From Azorinus chamasolen (taxonomy: Eukaryota > Mollusca > Bivalvia > Cardiida > Solecurtidae): a DNA stretch of 64,000 nt. Below are positions 43,135 to 51,561 of this stretch, piece by piece. The notes under the pieces are model-generated. The model was given only the letters and a program-made list of their open reading frames with translations. It had not been told where the DNA came from and did no database searches. The stretch covers positions 71,478,371 through 71,542,370 of the forward strand of contig OY755246.1 in the NCBI GenBank assembly GCA_963576725.1. The letters are read 5' to 3'. The position numbers and the translations under genes were made by a program. Position 1 is the first letter of the stretch; each line of letters starts with the position of its first letter.

Positions 43135-43549
43135 TTAGCCCTTTCTGTGACAGAGATGCCTTTCTTGCTATTATAATATAAATAGAGTAGCAATCAATAT
43201 GAGACAGTGTTCCTGTAGGAGCTGCAGGATCAGTGTTCCTGTAGGAGCTGCAGGATCAGGGTTTCTGTAGGAGCTGTAGGATCAGTGTTCCTGTAGGAGC
43301 TGTAGGATCAGTGTTCCTGTAGGAGCTGTAGGATCAGTGTTCCTGTAGGAGCTGTAGGATCAGGGCTCCTGTAGGAGCTGTAGGATCAGGGCTCCTGTAG
43401 GAGCTGTAGGATCAGGGCTTGCTTTGTTTGCTTACTGAATTCTGCCATGGTAAAAAATTTCCTCGTTCTTGTGAAATTTAAAAATTTAGCTACTTAATAT
43501 TCATAAATTTATTATTTCTTACATAAATATTCATCAAGCAAAGGGTTAT
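43135..43549 (+). mobile_element. Family A MITE with a 26-bp array in its palindrome centre
   Basis: The left end is TTAGCCCTTTCTGTGACAG. In place of a single ggctcctataggagcc centre it has eight copies of a 26-bp unit, GTGTTCCTGTAGGAGCTGTA plus ggatca (43206-43418), each still a small palindrome. The A core right arm 'gggcttgctttgtttgct' follows, then 'ctgccatggtaaaaaattt', 'acttaatattcataaattt' and 'agcaaagggTTAT'. Confidence 0.88.
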
Positions 43550-43776
43550 TACTTTTACTCAATAAATATGCCTTTCTACGTATGCCTTTGCAAACAGAAT
43601 AGATCAAGATCAGATGGCTCCTGTAAGAGCTCTTTTTATGCAATAATATAGATATGATTCAGTTTTTGACATGGCCAAACATTCATGTGTTAATCTGTCA
43701 ACATAAAAATCAATTTAATTAATATTCATGATGTCATTTAATTTCTTACTTGAATATTCATCAGGATAAGGGTTAA
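43546..43776 (+). mobile_element. Family A MITE, abutting the previous copy
   Basis: It starts at the shared TTAT (TTATTACTTTTACTCAATAA), then 'cctttgcaaacagaatag', 'tggctcctgtaagagc', 'gattcagtttttgacatgg', 'aattaatattcatgatgtc', 'gaatattcatcaggataag' and 'ggTTAA'. Confidence 0.84.
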
Positions 43777-44076
43777 ACTGTGACTCTGTCACTGATCAGA
43801 AATCTTTCACAGTGGTTTGCCCTCCTGCCATTGATATATAACACTCGTCATTCTGGGTCACGTGTATAATTATTGTTGATTAATTAACATAATGACCAAG
43901 TTAAATTCTACCCCCATCAACAAAGCTTTTCTGAGCAATTCATCTCTGTTACTTCTCACACTATGATGGACAAAAAGTCAATATTTCTGTTCATTTTCTG
44001 ATTAGAGTAATGAAGGTCTTACAATACCACATCTCTAGCCCTTTGAAAACAGGAAAGCAGGAAATAAATTAACTAG
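43777..44076. other. No feature seen
   Basis: AT-rich, no repeat or exon recognised. Confidence 0.4.
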
Positions 44077-44235
44077 TATTTACAAACAGACTGGACCCAG
44101 ATTAGACGGCTTTTGGGCAAGCCCTTTGATCTGGGTCTGCACTGTTTGTCATTCAAAATCCTCAAGCAAATTCAATAATTTTTTATTGAATAGATTTTCC
44201 ACTTTGAACCTTGAGCATTCCAAGGGTTAACTAAG
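44077..44235 (+). mobile_element. Family E MITE, left end lost
   Basis: 'tttacaaacagactggacc', 'agattagacggcttttggg', 'tttgatctgggtctgcac', 'tgtttgtcattcaaaatcc', and the right end 'gagcattccaagggTTAA'. Confidence 0.75.
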
Positions 44236-44474
44236 TGTTTTGACAGAAAATGGATGTGAAACACTGGCATTAAATAACACACATGGATGCTGGTAATACC
44301 AGATTGCTCGTTTCTAAGAAATAATCGAGAGAGAAAAATTCAACTAAATCAAACTAGAGGCATCACATATTAACACCTTGTAGTAATATTTTCAGAGTTA
44401 AGTCAACTGAACAATTGTTTATTGCATTACTTTCCAATTAAATGCCATAACTCTTTACCTCATAGATGTACCTT

Positions 44475-44755
44475 TTAACCCTTTCCCTGTTGAATACGGT
44501 ATTCATGTAAGAAATAATGGCATCATGAATATTTATTAGCTGCGATGTTTTATAATGGCATCATGAATATTTATTAGCTGCGATGTTTTATAATGGCATC
44601 ATGAATATTTATTAGCTGCGATGTTTTATAATGGCATAAGTACACACTAATCTTTGGTAATTGTAGAAATCAGATTTTTATAATTTCATAAACAAACAGG
44701 TAGACCCAGTAGTCCTAAAGGTGTGAAAAGGCATATATATGAGGGAAACAGTTAA
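44475..44755 (-). mobile_element. Family A MITE with a triplicated 38-bp arm
   Basis: TTAACCCTTTCCCTGTTG, 'tattcatgtaagaaataatg', then three identical 38-bp copies of the arm AATGGCATCATGAATATTTA plus ttagctgcgatgttttat (44516-44637), then 'ggcataagtacacactaat', a collapsed core (ggtagacccagtagtcc), 'gtgtgaaaaggcatatat' and 'gagggaaacagTTAA'. The duplicated segment occurs once in normal A copies. Confidence 0.9.
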
Positions 44756-44942
44756 TACCTTCTACAAACAGAGTACACGTAGATGTAGGAGTGTTCTGAC
44801 CAGGCTCTGCTCTGTTTGCTTAAGAACTAATATACTTTTGATTATACAGTTTCTGCCATTGTCACAAATTCCTATGTTCACAATGTCATTATAAAAAATC
44901 AACTGATCAATATTCATACATTCATTATTTCTTTTCTTGAGG
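44752..44942 (+). mobile_element. Family A MITE, truncated
   Basis: It shares its TTAA with the previous copy. 'tctacaaacagagtacacg', 'aggctctgctctgtttgc', 'gattatacagtttctgcc', 'caatattcatacattcatt', cut at 'cttgaggtaaatt' where the next element begins. Confidence 0.78.
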
Positions 44943-45169
44943 TAAATTAAAAAAAAAATGAAAAACAAAATTTGAAATCAAGAGTTATGGTTCTTATGTA
45001 GGGGCATTCCCCTCAATCAGATCTACTAACCTGTTGATACCTCTTATACTTTTTGAGTAATGAGCTACATTAAAGTTTTTGCACGCTGCCGCCGACAACA
45101 ACGACGCCAACTACGACCCAGTGATCACCACAATAGCTCGACTTTTTTTCGAAACAGACAAGCTAAAAA
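44943..45169 (+). mobile_element. Truncated copy of the 7527-7832 element
   Basis: From 'taaattaaaaaaaa' onward it follows 7527-7832: 'tcaagagttatggttctta', 'gtaggggcattcccctcaa', 'agctacattaaagttttt', 'acaatagctcgactttt', ending 'acagacaagctaaaaat'. The ACAAGAG head is missing, i.e. 5'-truncated. Confidence 0.8.
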
Positions 45170-45340
45170 TCATACTGGTATATCAACTATGTAAATCTGC
45201 ACAATTAACTGTGAAACTTTTGAACTTAATCTTCCATCATCTCCAGTTTAGGCTCTCTGCTGGGTAGTGGTAGTTGTGATAGCAAGCTGAACAAGTGTGT
45301 GACAAGTTTGACACAACTAGTTGCAAATAAGGACTTATTG

Positions 45341-45561
45341 TTAACCCATTACATCATAGGTTATTTTTAGACCCAACCTCTTTGAATAAATCTAATGAAA
45401 AGGTGCATTTACTATGAAGACAAGGGAATTTTTTAGAATTGTGTAGTTTTGATAAATGGAACATTTGTTCCTATGGAGCAAATGCTCTATTTATCACAAT
45501 GGTTTCAAAAAGTGACTTTTACAGAGGCATCAAAATGTGTAGATATGATGGAATTGACTAA
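45341..45561 (+). mobile_element. Family B MITE
   Basis: TTAACCCATTACATCATAGG, 'caacctctttgaataaatc', 'ggaattttttagaattgtg', one worn arm (gataaatggaacatttg), 'ttcctatggagcaaatgctc', the intact arm 'tttatcacaatggtttc', and the end 'gatggaattgaCTAA', shared with the next copy. Confidence 0.84.
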
Positions 45562-45787
45562 CCCTTTCCTCCATAAATATGCCTTTCTACGCCTCTGTAA
45601 AAACCACCTGTAGAAACCACTGTGATAAATAGAGCATTTTCTCCTATAGGAGCAAGTGCTCTATTTATCAAAATGGTTTCAAACTACAACATTCTAAAAA
45701 ATTTCCTTTTCTCTAGTTAATGCTCCTTTTCGGTAGATTTATTCAAAGTGGTTGGATCTAAAAATAGCCTATGAGGGAATGGGTTAA
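45558..45787 (-). mobile_element. Family B MITE, inverted next to its neighbour
   Basis: CTAACCCTTTCCTCCATAA, 'tgcctttctacgcctctg', 'gataaatagagcattttctcc', 'tataggagcaagtgctcta', 'aaaatttccttttctctag', 'cggtagatttattcaaag', 'gagggaatgggTTAA'. With 45341-45561 it forms an inverted pair joined at one CTAA. Confidence 0.86.
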
Positions 45788-45851
45788 AGATGCTGAAGTT
45801 ACAACACATCCACATTTATCCTTATCTTATCATTTGTAAATCAGGGTCAAT

Positions 45852-46012
45852 AGTTTAATCAGGGTCACAGCTCTTTGATACTTAGACAGTAGTTTAATCA
45901 GGGTCACAGCTCTTTGATTTTTAGACAGTAGTTTAATCAGGGTCACAGCTCTTTGATATTTAGACAGTAGTTTAATCAGGATCACAGCTCTTTGATATTT
46001 AGACAGTAGTTT
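45852..46012. repeat. 39-bp tandem array
   Basis: Four copies of TTTAATCAGGGTCACAGCTC plus tttgatatttagacagtag. Confidence 0.94.
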
Positions 46013-46122
46013 CTCAAATGCTTGAACAAATTGGAAGTTCTCCAGATCAGAGTTTGAGAAGATGAATTTTTTTAAGAGCAGGAAATGGTTAATGTCAAGG
46101 CTTGATAATACTGCGCATTTAA

Positions 46123-46361
46123 TTCAACCCATTCCTGCATACTGACAACTTTTCACACCCCTGTAAAAGTCACTTTCTGAAACCATTGTGGTAAAAAGAG
46201 CATTAGTTTGCTCCATAGGAGCAAATGCTCTATTTATCCCAATGGGATACGTGTATACACTACACAATTCTAAAAATTTCCTTTCCTCAAGTAAATGCTC
46301 CCTTTAAGTAGATTTATTCAAAGAGGTAGGATCTAAAACAACCTATGAGGAAATGGGTTAA
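46123..46361 (-). mobile_element. Family B MITE, complete
   Basis: TTCAACCCATTCCTGCATA (eroded TTAA), 'gaaaccattgtggtaaaaag', 'agcattagtttgctccatagg', 'agcaaatgctctatttatcc', 'aaaaatttcctttcctcaag', 'cctatgaggaaatgggTTAA'. 239 bp. Confidence 0.86.
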
Positions 46362-46373
46362 GTGTTTACTCCA

Positions 46374-46684
46374 TAGATACACATTTTAACGCATCTGTTC
46401 ACGGTGCACTATACACATTTTAACGCATCTGTTCACGGTGTACTAGATACACATTTTAACGCATCTGTTCATGGTGTACTAGATACACATTTTAACGCAT
46501 CTGGTGTACTAGATACACATTTTAACGCATCTGTTCACGGTGTACTAGATACACATTTTAACGCATCTGGTGTACTAGATACACATTTTAACGCATCTGT
46601 TCACGGTGTGCTAGATACACATTTTAACGCATCTGTTCACGGTGTGCTAGATACACATTTTAACGCATCTGTTCAGGGTGTACT
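46374..46684. repeat. 36/27-bp tandem array from a MITE arm
   Basis: Units of TAGATACACATTTTAACGCA plus tctgttcacggtgtac (36 bp), or lacking ttcacggtg (27 bp), about nine in all. The unit's 'catagatacacattttaacgc' resembles the A arm (catagatgtaccttttaacgc-type). Because both lengths are multiples of three, one frame stays open with a 12-residue repeat (THFNASVHGVLD); I take that as a by-product. Confidence 0.93.
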
Positions 46685-47298
46685 CTGTTGCTCATTGAAA
46701 ATTCTCTCACAACTTATACTGTTTCATACTAAATGGACTCTTATGCTGAACAATGATGGAACATTCCACTTTGAAAATTCAGAAACAATGCGTATTACTG
46801 ATTTAAATGAAAGAACAATAAAAGGATTGAAAGTCATTACAATCATAAGATATTAAAAATGTAAATACAGAATGACAAAAAAATCGCCAAAAATGTGACA
46901 CAAGAAAGGCATTCATCTTTACATCTGATATAAAAGGACGAGGATGAATCATCACAAATTAATCATGCCAAAATTGTAAAGCAAAGATGGAATTGTATAA
47001 AAGAGAACATGTGTGAAAGGCAGTCATAATATATTGAGTAAGCCATTCTTGATTGACAGCCATCCATTAAAAACCTTTTTCAGGAGAAGATCAGCATCAG
47101 GGATTGAACTTGTTTGCCTAAATGTCTTCTGTTTCAGTTGTCAATGTATTATTTTATTAAAACATTTATTTATCTATAACAGTATACGAATATTAAACAG
47201 TTTCCAAGTTTTGGTGACAAGATCAAAAAGATGATGTTTTTCTAGTGAGAAGTTGGCACAATTTTGCTAGTGAGAAGTTTGTACAGTTTTGTAATTGT
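46685..47298. other. No gene seen; E-like remnant at 46720-46790
   Basis: 'tactaaatggactcttatgc', 'gaacaatgatggaacattcc', 'actttgaaaattcagaaac' match the E left half. The remainder is AT-rich. Confidence 0.45.
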
Positions 47299-47537
47299 TT
47301 AGCCCTTTATCTCATGAATATTTATACAAGAATTCATGACTTCATGAATATTCATTGACTGAATTTTTACAATGGCATAATTATGAACATGCGATATTTT
47401 TACCATTTCAGAAAGTGTAGAATCAGATCCAAAAAAGCAAACTGAGTAAACCCTGATCAGATGGCTAGGCTCCTAAAGGAGTTGTTTTATCTGGGTCTTC
47501 CCACTATGCAAAGGTGTACAAAGGTGTAAAGGGTTTA
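47299..47537 (-). mobile_element. Family A MITE, complete
   Basis: TTAGCCCTTTATCTCATG, 'aatatttatacaagaattc', 'cttcatgaatattcattg', 'cagaaagtgtagaatcag', the core (ccctgatcagatggctagg / ctcctaaaggagttg / ttatctgggtc), 'gcaaaggtgtacaaaggtg' and 'taaagggTTTA'. Confidence 0.86.
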
Positions 47538-47603
47538 TGCTGCAGATATATCTCTGTGCAATCGTCACTTGTTTAATTCACTATGCTTTTTGTCTACTTT
47601 CAG

Positions 47604-47690
47604 TTCGTTACGGATCATGGCACAAGTTACCGCCTTACCAACCAAAGCCGAATCAAAATGGTTATATTCGCGCCAATGATGTCTGCAAAA
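47604..47690 (+). CDS. Candidate internal coding exon, 87 bp, unidentified (low confidence)
   Basis: An acceptor 'tgtctactttcag' (ending 47603) and a donor 'aaaa|gtaaga' (47691) bracket 87 bp with higher GC than the flanks. In the open frame it is entered after the first base of a codon and left after the first base, i.e. a symmetric phase 1-1 exon of 29 codons that could be skipped or inserted without a frameshift. The peptide reads RYGSWHKLPPYQPKPNQNGY then IRANDVCK: Pro-rich, Tyr/Trp-containing, not low complexity, and not part of any repeat seen here. I do not recognise the family. Its neighbours are MITEs on both sides, as expected for an exon between repeat-filled introns. The possible exon at 21315 is on the same strand and also starts in phase 1. 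Confidence 0.35.
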
Positions 47691-47758
47691 GTAAGACCAT
47701 TTTTTATACAGTCACAGTCAACAGCTACTTAATGTTAACAGAACTGTAATAAGAGACA

Positions 47759-47987
47759 TTAACCCTTTCCCTCATAGGCTATTTTTAGACCCAACCTCTT
47801 TCAATAAATCTACCGAAAAGGAGCATTAACTAGAGAAAAGGCAAATGTTAGAATTGTGTAGTACTGAAACCATTGTGATAAATAGAGCATTTGCTCCTAA
47901 GGAGCAAATGCTCTATTTATCACAATGGTTTCAAGAAGTGACTATTACAGAGGCTTAGAAAGGCGTATTTATGGAGGAAAGGGTTAA
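47759..47987 (+). mobile_element. Family B MITE, complete, perfect hairpin
   Basis: TTAACCCTTTCCCTCATAGG to 'atggaggaaagggTTAA', 229 bp. At 47866-47932 there are two perfectly complementary 32-bp arms separated by a 3-base loop (taa); the arm starts GAAACCATTGTGATAAATAG. The right end 'aggcttagaaaggcgtattt' is the same as the family A end. Confidence 0.92.
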
Positions 47988-48002
47988 GATAACAATCACA
48001 TT

Positions 48003-48318
48003 ATCCTTACCTCATGAACATTCCTGTAATATTGACAGTATAAATATCCATCAGCTGAGCTTGTATAACTAATGGAATTATGAACAAGATAACATTTTAC
48101 CATCACACTGTAGAATCAGATCTATGTTACTTCACAAGAAAAACAGTTGATGCAGAGCATCAATGTCGCCGAAATTATGTTTCAACTCCATGGTGTGTAA
48201 AGAACAGTGCAATCTTTGTACAGCAAACTGTGTATAATTATTCTACAGATTGTGCCATGGTAAAAACTTTCCTTATTCATAACGCCATTAAAACACCAGC
48301 TAACTTATATTCAATACA
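48003..48318. mobile_element. Two family A fragments in opposite orientation
   Basis: 48003-48150 reads in '-' layout ('ccttacctcatgaacattcc', 'actgtagaatcagatctatg'). 48218-48318 reads in '+' layout ('attctacagattgtgccatgg', 'aacgccattaaaacaccagc'). The cores of both are lost, leaving an inverted pair around about 70 bp of unrelated DNA. Confidence 0.65.
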
Positions 48319-48440
48319 GTAAGCAAACAATTTGGATCCAGATGAGCCGCAGAGAAACTTGGTATTCCATCAGGAATTGCTTGCAGATACCAAGTGAATT
48401 TTGTAAAGAAGAAATGGAAGATTATGATTAATTCTCTGCA
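48319..48440 (+). mobile_element. Family D hairpin, decayed
   Basis: 'gtaagcaaacaatttggatcc', 'agatgagccgcagagaaac', 'ttggtattccatcaggaat'. Confidence 0.6.
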
Positions 48441-48621
48441 CGCTAGTGAGAAATTGTGGTCACCAATGTAAACAGCTGTCTGATCCAGATGAGACTCAAG
48501 TAATAATAGAAAATCTTCCCTTTATAACTGTAACAGACAACAGATTTTGCAAACAATATTAATGCTGAAAGAAAAGTTGTTTGTGCCAGAATTTTCTGCC
48601 AAATGAGACAGAAGAGTCATT

Positions 48622-48908
48622 TTTAGCCTGGATTCTCCAGCACATTTTTGCTACATGGTGGGCCACTGTCAACTCCAATACAAAGACAACTTTAGCCTGG
48701 ATTCTCCACCACACTATTAATTGTTACATGGTGGGCCACTATCAACTCCAATACAAAGACAACTTTAGCCTGGATTCTCCAGCACATTATTGTTACATGG
48801 TGGGCCACTGTCAACTCCAATGCAAAGACAACTTTAGCCTGGATTCTCCACCACACTATTAATTGTTACATGGTGGGCCACTATCAACTCCAATACAAAG
48901 ACAACTTT
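48622..48908. repeat. 69-bp tandem array with dimeric order
   Basis: Four units of TTTAGCCTGGATTCTCCAGC, acattattgttacatggtgg, gccactgtcaactccaatac, aaagacaac. Units alternate 'agcacatt' with 'accacactattaa', so the true period is a dimer of about 139 bp present twice. Confidence 0.93.
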
Positions 48909-48999
48909 ATCAAATTGTAACATTTGTTAAAGTAAAGCAAAATTAATGCTTTCTTTATGCAAAAAACAGCTTCCATTTTCACTCACATATGCCTGAAAT

Positions 49000-49110
49000 C
49001 TAAAAATAGATTGTCTTTCATTGTTTCAAAAACACCAGTCTCAAATAGTTTGCATTGAGAGAAGACATGTTTAACTCAATAGCATGTTTTCTGGATCCAA
49101 ACTGTTGGCA
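49000..49110. mobile_element. Family D hairpin, decayed
   Basis: 'ccagtctcaaatagtttgc' faces 'tttctggatccaaactgttgg' around 'tttaactcaatagc'. Confidence 0.6.
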
Positions 49111-49565
49111 AGGATTTCACAAATTCAAGAACACTGAAGGGTTACAGTCAACCGTCCCCTGGGTGTTAGAGCAAGCATTCCAAGTGTGACACAAATTACA
49201 TTTCTTTATAAATCATTGATGGAATTGCCGACCACACCTAGTTTTCAATTACTCGAAGTGACAGATCGGCAGATTTTCATCCGATCCCACGGATCATTTT
49301 GATCAGACAGCGACCTTGCAATTCTTGTCGCGCAGATGCATCCTTACTCTGCAAAAGAAATTGTTGTCTGCTATCATTTTCAAATAAATATTTTTTCCAT
49401 TTCTCTTACAACTGCCAAGTTGCTCAGTGTCTCATCTGAATCCAAACTGTTTGCATTATGTTATCATGAACTTGGAATCGCAAGCAAAGTGTTCTATGGC
49501 TATTCATTGACTTCCTTATACCTTCATGCACTTTAGATCAATATCATTTGCAATTTTCTATGTCT
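49111..49565. other. No called gene
   Basis: Around 49240-49345 base composition is less AT-rich (cgaagtgacagatcggcag, gatcccacggatcattttga), but I find no frame with believable splice sites. A family D arm 'tgtctcatctgaatccaaac' lies at about 49428. Confidence 0.4.
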
Positions 49566-49685
49566 TTGCTATTTTGATGAAACCAAATTCTGACTATGCT
49601 ATTTAACGAAACCAAGTCCTGACTTTGCTATTTGACCAATCAAGTCCTGACTTTGCTATTTCACCAAACCAAGTCCCGACTTTGC
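49566..49685. repeat. 29-bp tandem array
   Basis: Four units of GACTTTGCTATTTCACCAAA plus ccaagtcct, variants tttaacgaaacc / tttgaccaat. Confidence 0.9.
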
Positions 49686-49718
49686 AAATGATCTTTGTAC
49701 TCTGTTGTCAGTTTCTAT

Positions 49719-51027
49719 TTAACCCTTTACTCCATACGCCCCTGCAAACAGAGTAGACCCAGACCAGCTCCAGTAGGAGCCGTATGATCAGGGTCTGCTC
49801 TGTTTGCTTATGATATACTATAGATATGTATCTATAGTTTGTGATGTGACCAAATATTCCTGTGTTCATGTGCAAATTATAAACAAGAGTACCGCATACG
49901 GTACATGATACGCACACTTGCAAACTTTCTCTGATTCAATATGCTTTATAAGTTTTGACACTTTCTAATTTGTGCTTCAGATCTTGATCACCATATTAAG
50001 GTGATATTATATAAAAAAAATTGAAGTGAATATCTTATTAAATAAAAAAGTTATGGCCATCCTCATATTTGCAGATTTTCGTAAAGTGCATGGGCCATAA
50101 CTCTGTAACGACATATTGACATAAATCAACTCAGCTTCAGATTTTGTTGCATAAAACATTTTCGTGAAGTTTCATTAATATCCTTTTATAGTTTTACCAG
50201 AAATCAACAGACAAGCTAAAAGTTGACCGACGAACAAAGCAAAAAAGACAAAGCTCAAGGGCCATAACTTTAAAATAAAATGATGTATCAAAAAACCCGC
50301 AATATATGTGAAAATCCATATTAAGGTAATATCATTTAAAATGTAAAAGTTACGGCCATCCTCATATTTGCATTATTTTTTTTAAAGTGCAAGGGCCGTA
50401 ACTCCGAAATGACAAATCAAATGAACCTCAGAATCAACTTAGCTTCAGATCTTGATGCATTAAACATTTGTGTGAAGTTTCATTAATATCTGTAAAATGG
50501 TTTTCCCAGAAAAACAACGGACAAACTATTTGCATATATTTGCCTTATATTTTTAAGTGCAAGGGCCATAACTCCAAAACGACCAATCAAATGAACCTCA
50601 GAATCGACTCAGCTTCAGATCTTGATGCATTAAACACTTGTGTGAATTTTCATTAATATCTGAAAAAACAGTTTTCCCAGAAAACAGCGGACAAACTCTT
50701 TGCATATATTTGCCTTATTTTTTAAGTGCAAGGGCCATAACTCCGAAAAGACAAATAAAATGAAACTCAGAATCAACTCAGCTTCAAAACTTGATGCATC
50801 AAACACTTGTGTGAATTTTCATTAATATCTGTCAAACAGTTTTCTGAGAAAACAGCGGACACACAAAATGTTGAAGGACGAACGAACAAACTAACTAACG
50901 AACGAATGGACGGACAGGGCCACGCCAATATACGACCACCTTTATTAGGTGGGCGTATAAAAATAATCTAATTGATATTCATGGTGTGATTATTTCTTAC
51001 ATGAATATTAATGGAGTAAAGGGTTAA
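49719..51027 (+). mobile_element. Family A MITE split by a 1.07-kb insertion
   Basis: The left part 49719-49883 has TTAACCCTTTACTCCATAC, the core (gaccagctccagtaggagcc) and the stretch up to 'gtgcaaattataaa'. The right part 50956-51027 resumes with 'tataaaaataatctaattg', 'atattcatggtgtgattat', 'catgaatattaatggagt', 'aaagggTTAA'. Without the insert the element would be about 237 bp, normal for the family. Confidence 0.88.
49884..50955 (+). mobile_element. ACAAGAG-headed element inserted into family A
   Basis: The head CAAGAGTACCGCATACGGTA (hairpin taccgcatacggta) is followed by four diverged 170-190 bp modules, each with 'aagtgcaagggccataactc', 'cagcttcagatcttgatgc', 'gtgtgaagtttcattaatat' and 'ttcccagaaaacagcgg'. 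The tail carries 'gaacgaacaaactaactaac', 'ggacggacagggccacgcc' and a terminal hairpin ccacctttattaggtgg. A 6-bp TATAAA lies at both borders (49878-49883 and 50956-50961), a likely target duplication. No long open frame. Confidence 0.82.
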
Positions 51028-51561
51028 AAAAAAACTGTCAGAGCTTTGAACAGTTTGGATTCTGACAAAACGCCGTGTTACTCTGTGTCTCATGAGGATC
51101 CAAATTATCATGAAATAGCCAGCAAAGTGCTGAAGGTTAAATAGAACTGAACAAACCAGTGTGTGACTCTCAGTCAAAATGTCTGAAGCATCAGTCAAAT
51201 TGGACATTTAAACGATAAAGCTGAAGCCATTGAAAGTGGCATGGCTTAGTCCTGCAGGGCTCCGCAGACCTTTGCTTCATTGTTTTACAGATTACACGCT
51301 TTGTTGGGAAATTCTACAAGCTAATGTGGGCCTGACACTGATCATTAATCAAATAATCACACAATCATCAGATAATGCCCTTAAATATGGGTTAAGGGGG
51401 GCTTTTCCTCTGATGGCACAGGGCATTACACATTTCTATAGATTCCTGCATACAGAAATTGAACGGTTGAATACCAGACAAATGGATTTTTGTATATTTT
51501 GGAAAGTTGACAAGGATGAGGCAGAATGTTGTAATTTAATGTTGTTTACATGAAATCACTA
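51028..51561. other. No gene seen; family D remnant at 51040-51110
   Basis: 'gaacagtttggattctgac' faces 'tgtctcatgaggatccaaat'. The 107-codon frame from 51230 has no recognisable domain and is not called. Confidence 0.4.

Noticed and set aside
46404..46856. 150-codon + frame with repeated THFNASVHGVLD
   Set aside because: Unit lengths of 36 and 27 bp are multiples of three, so a frame through a non-coding array stays open. No splice or promoter context, and the unit resembles a MITE arm.
51230..51553. 107-codon + frame
   Set aside because: Longest non-array frame on the + strand in this region, but no recognisable domain, no splice context and AT-rich codon use like its surroundings.
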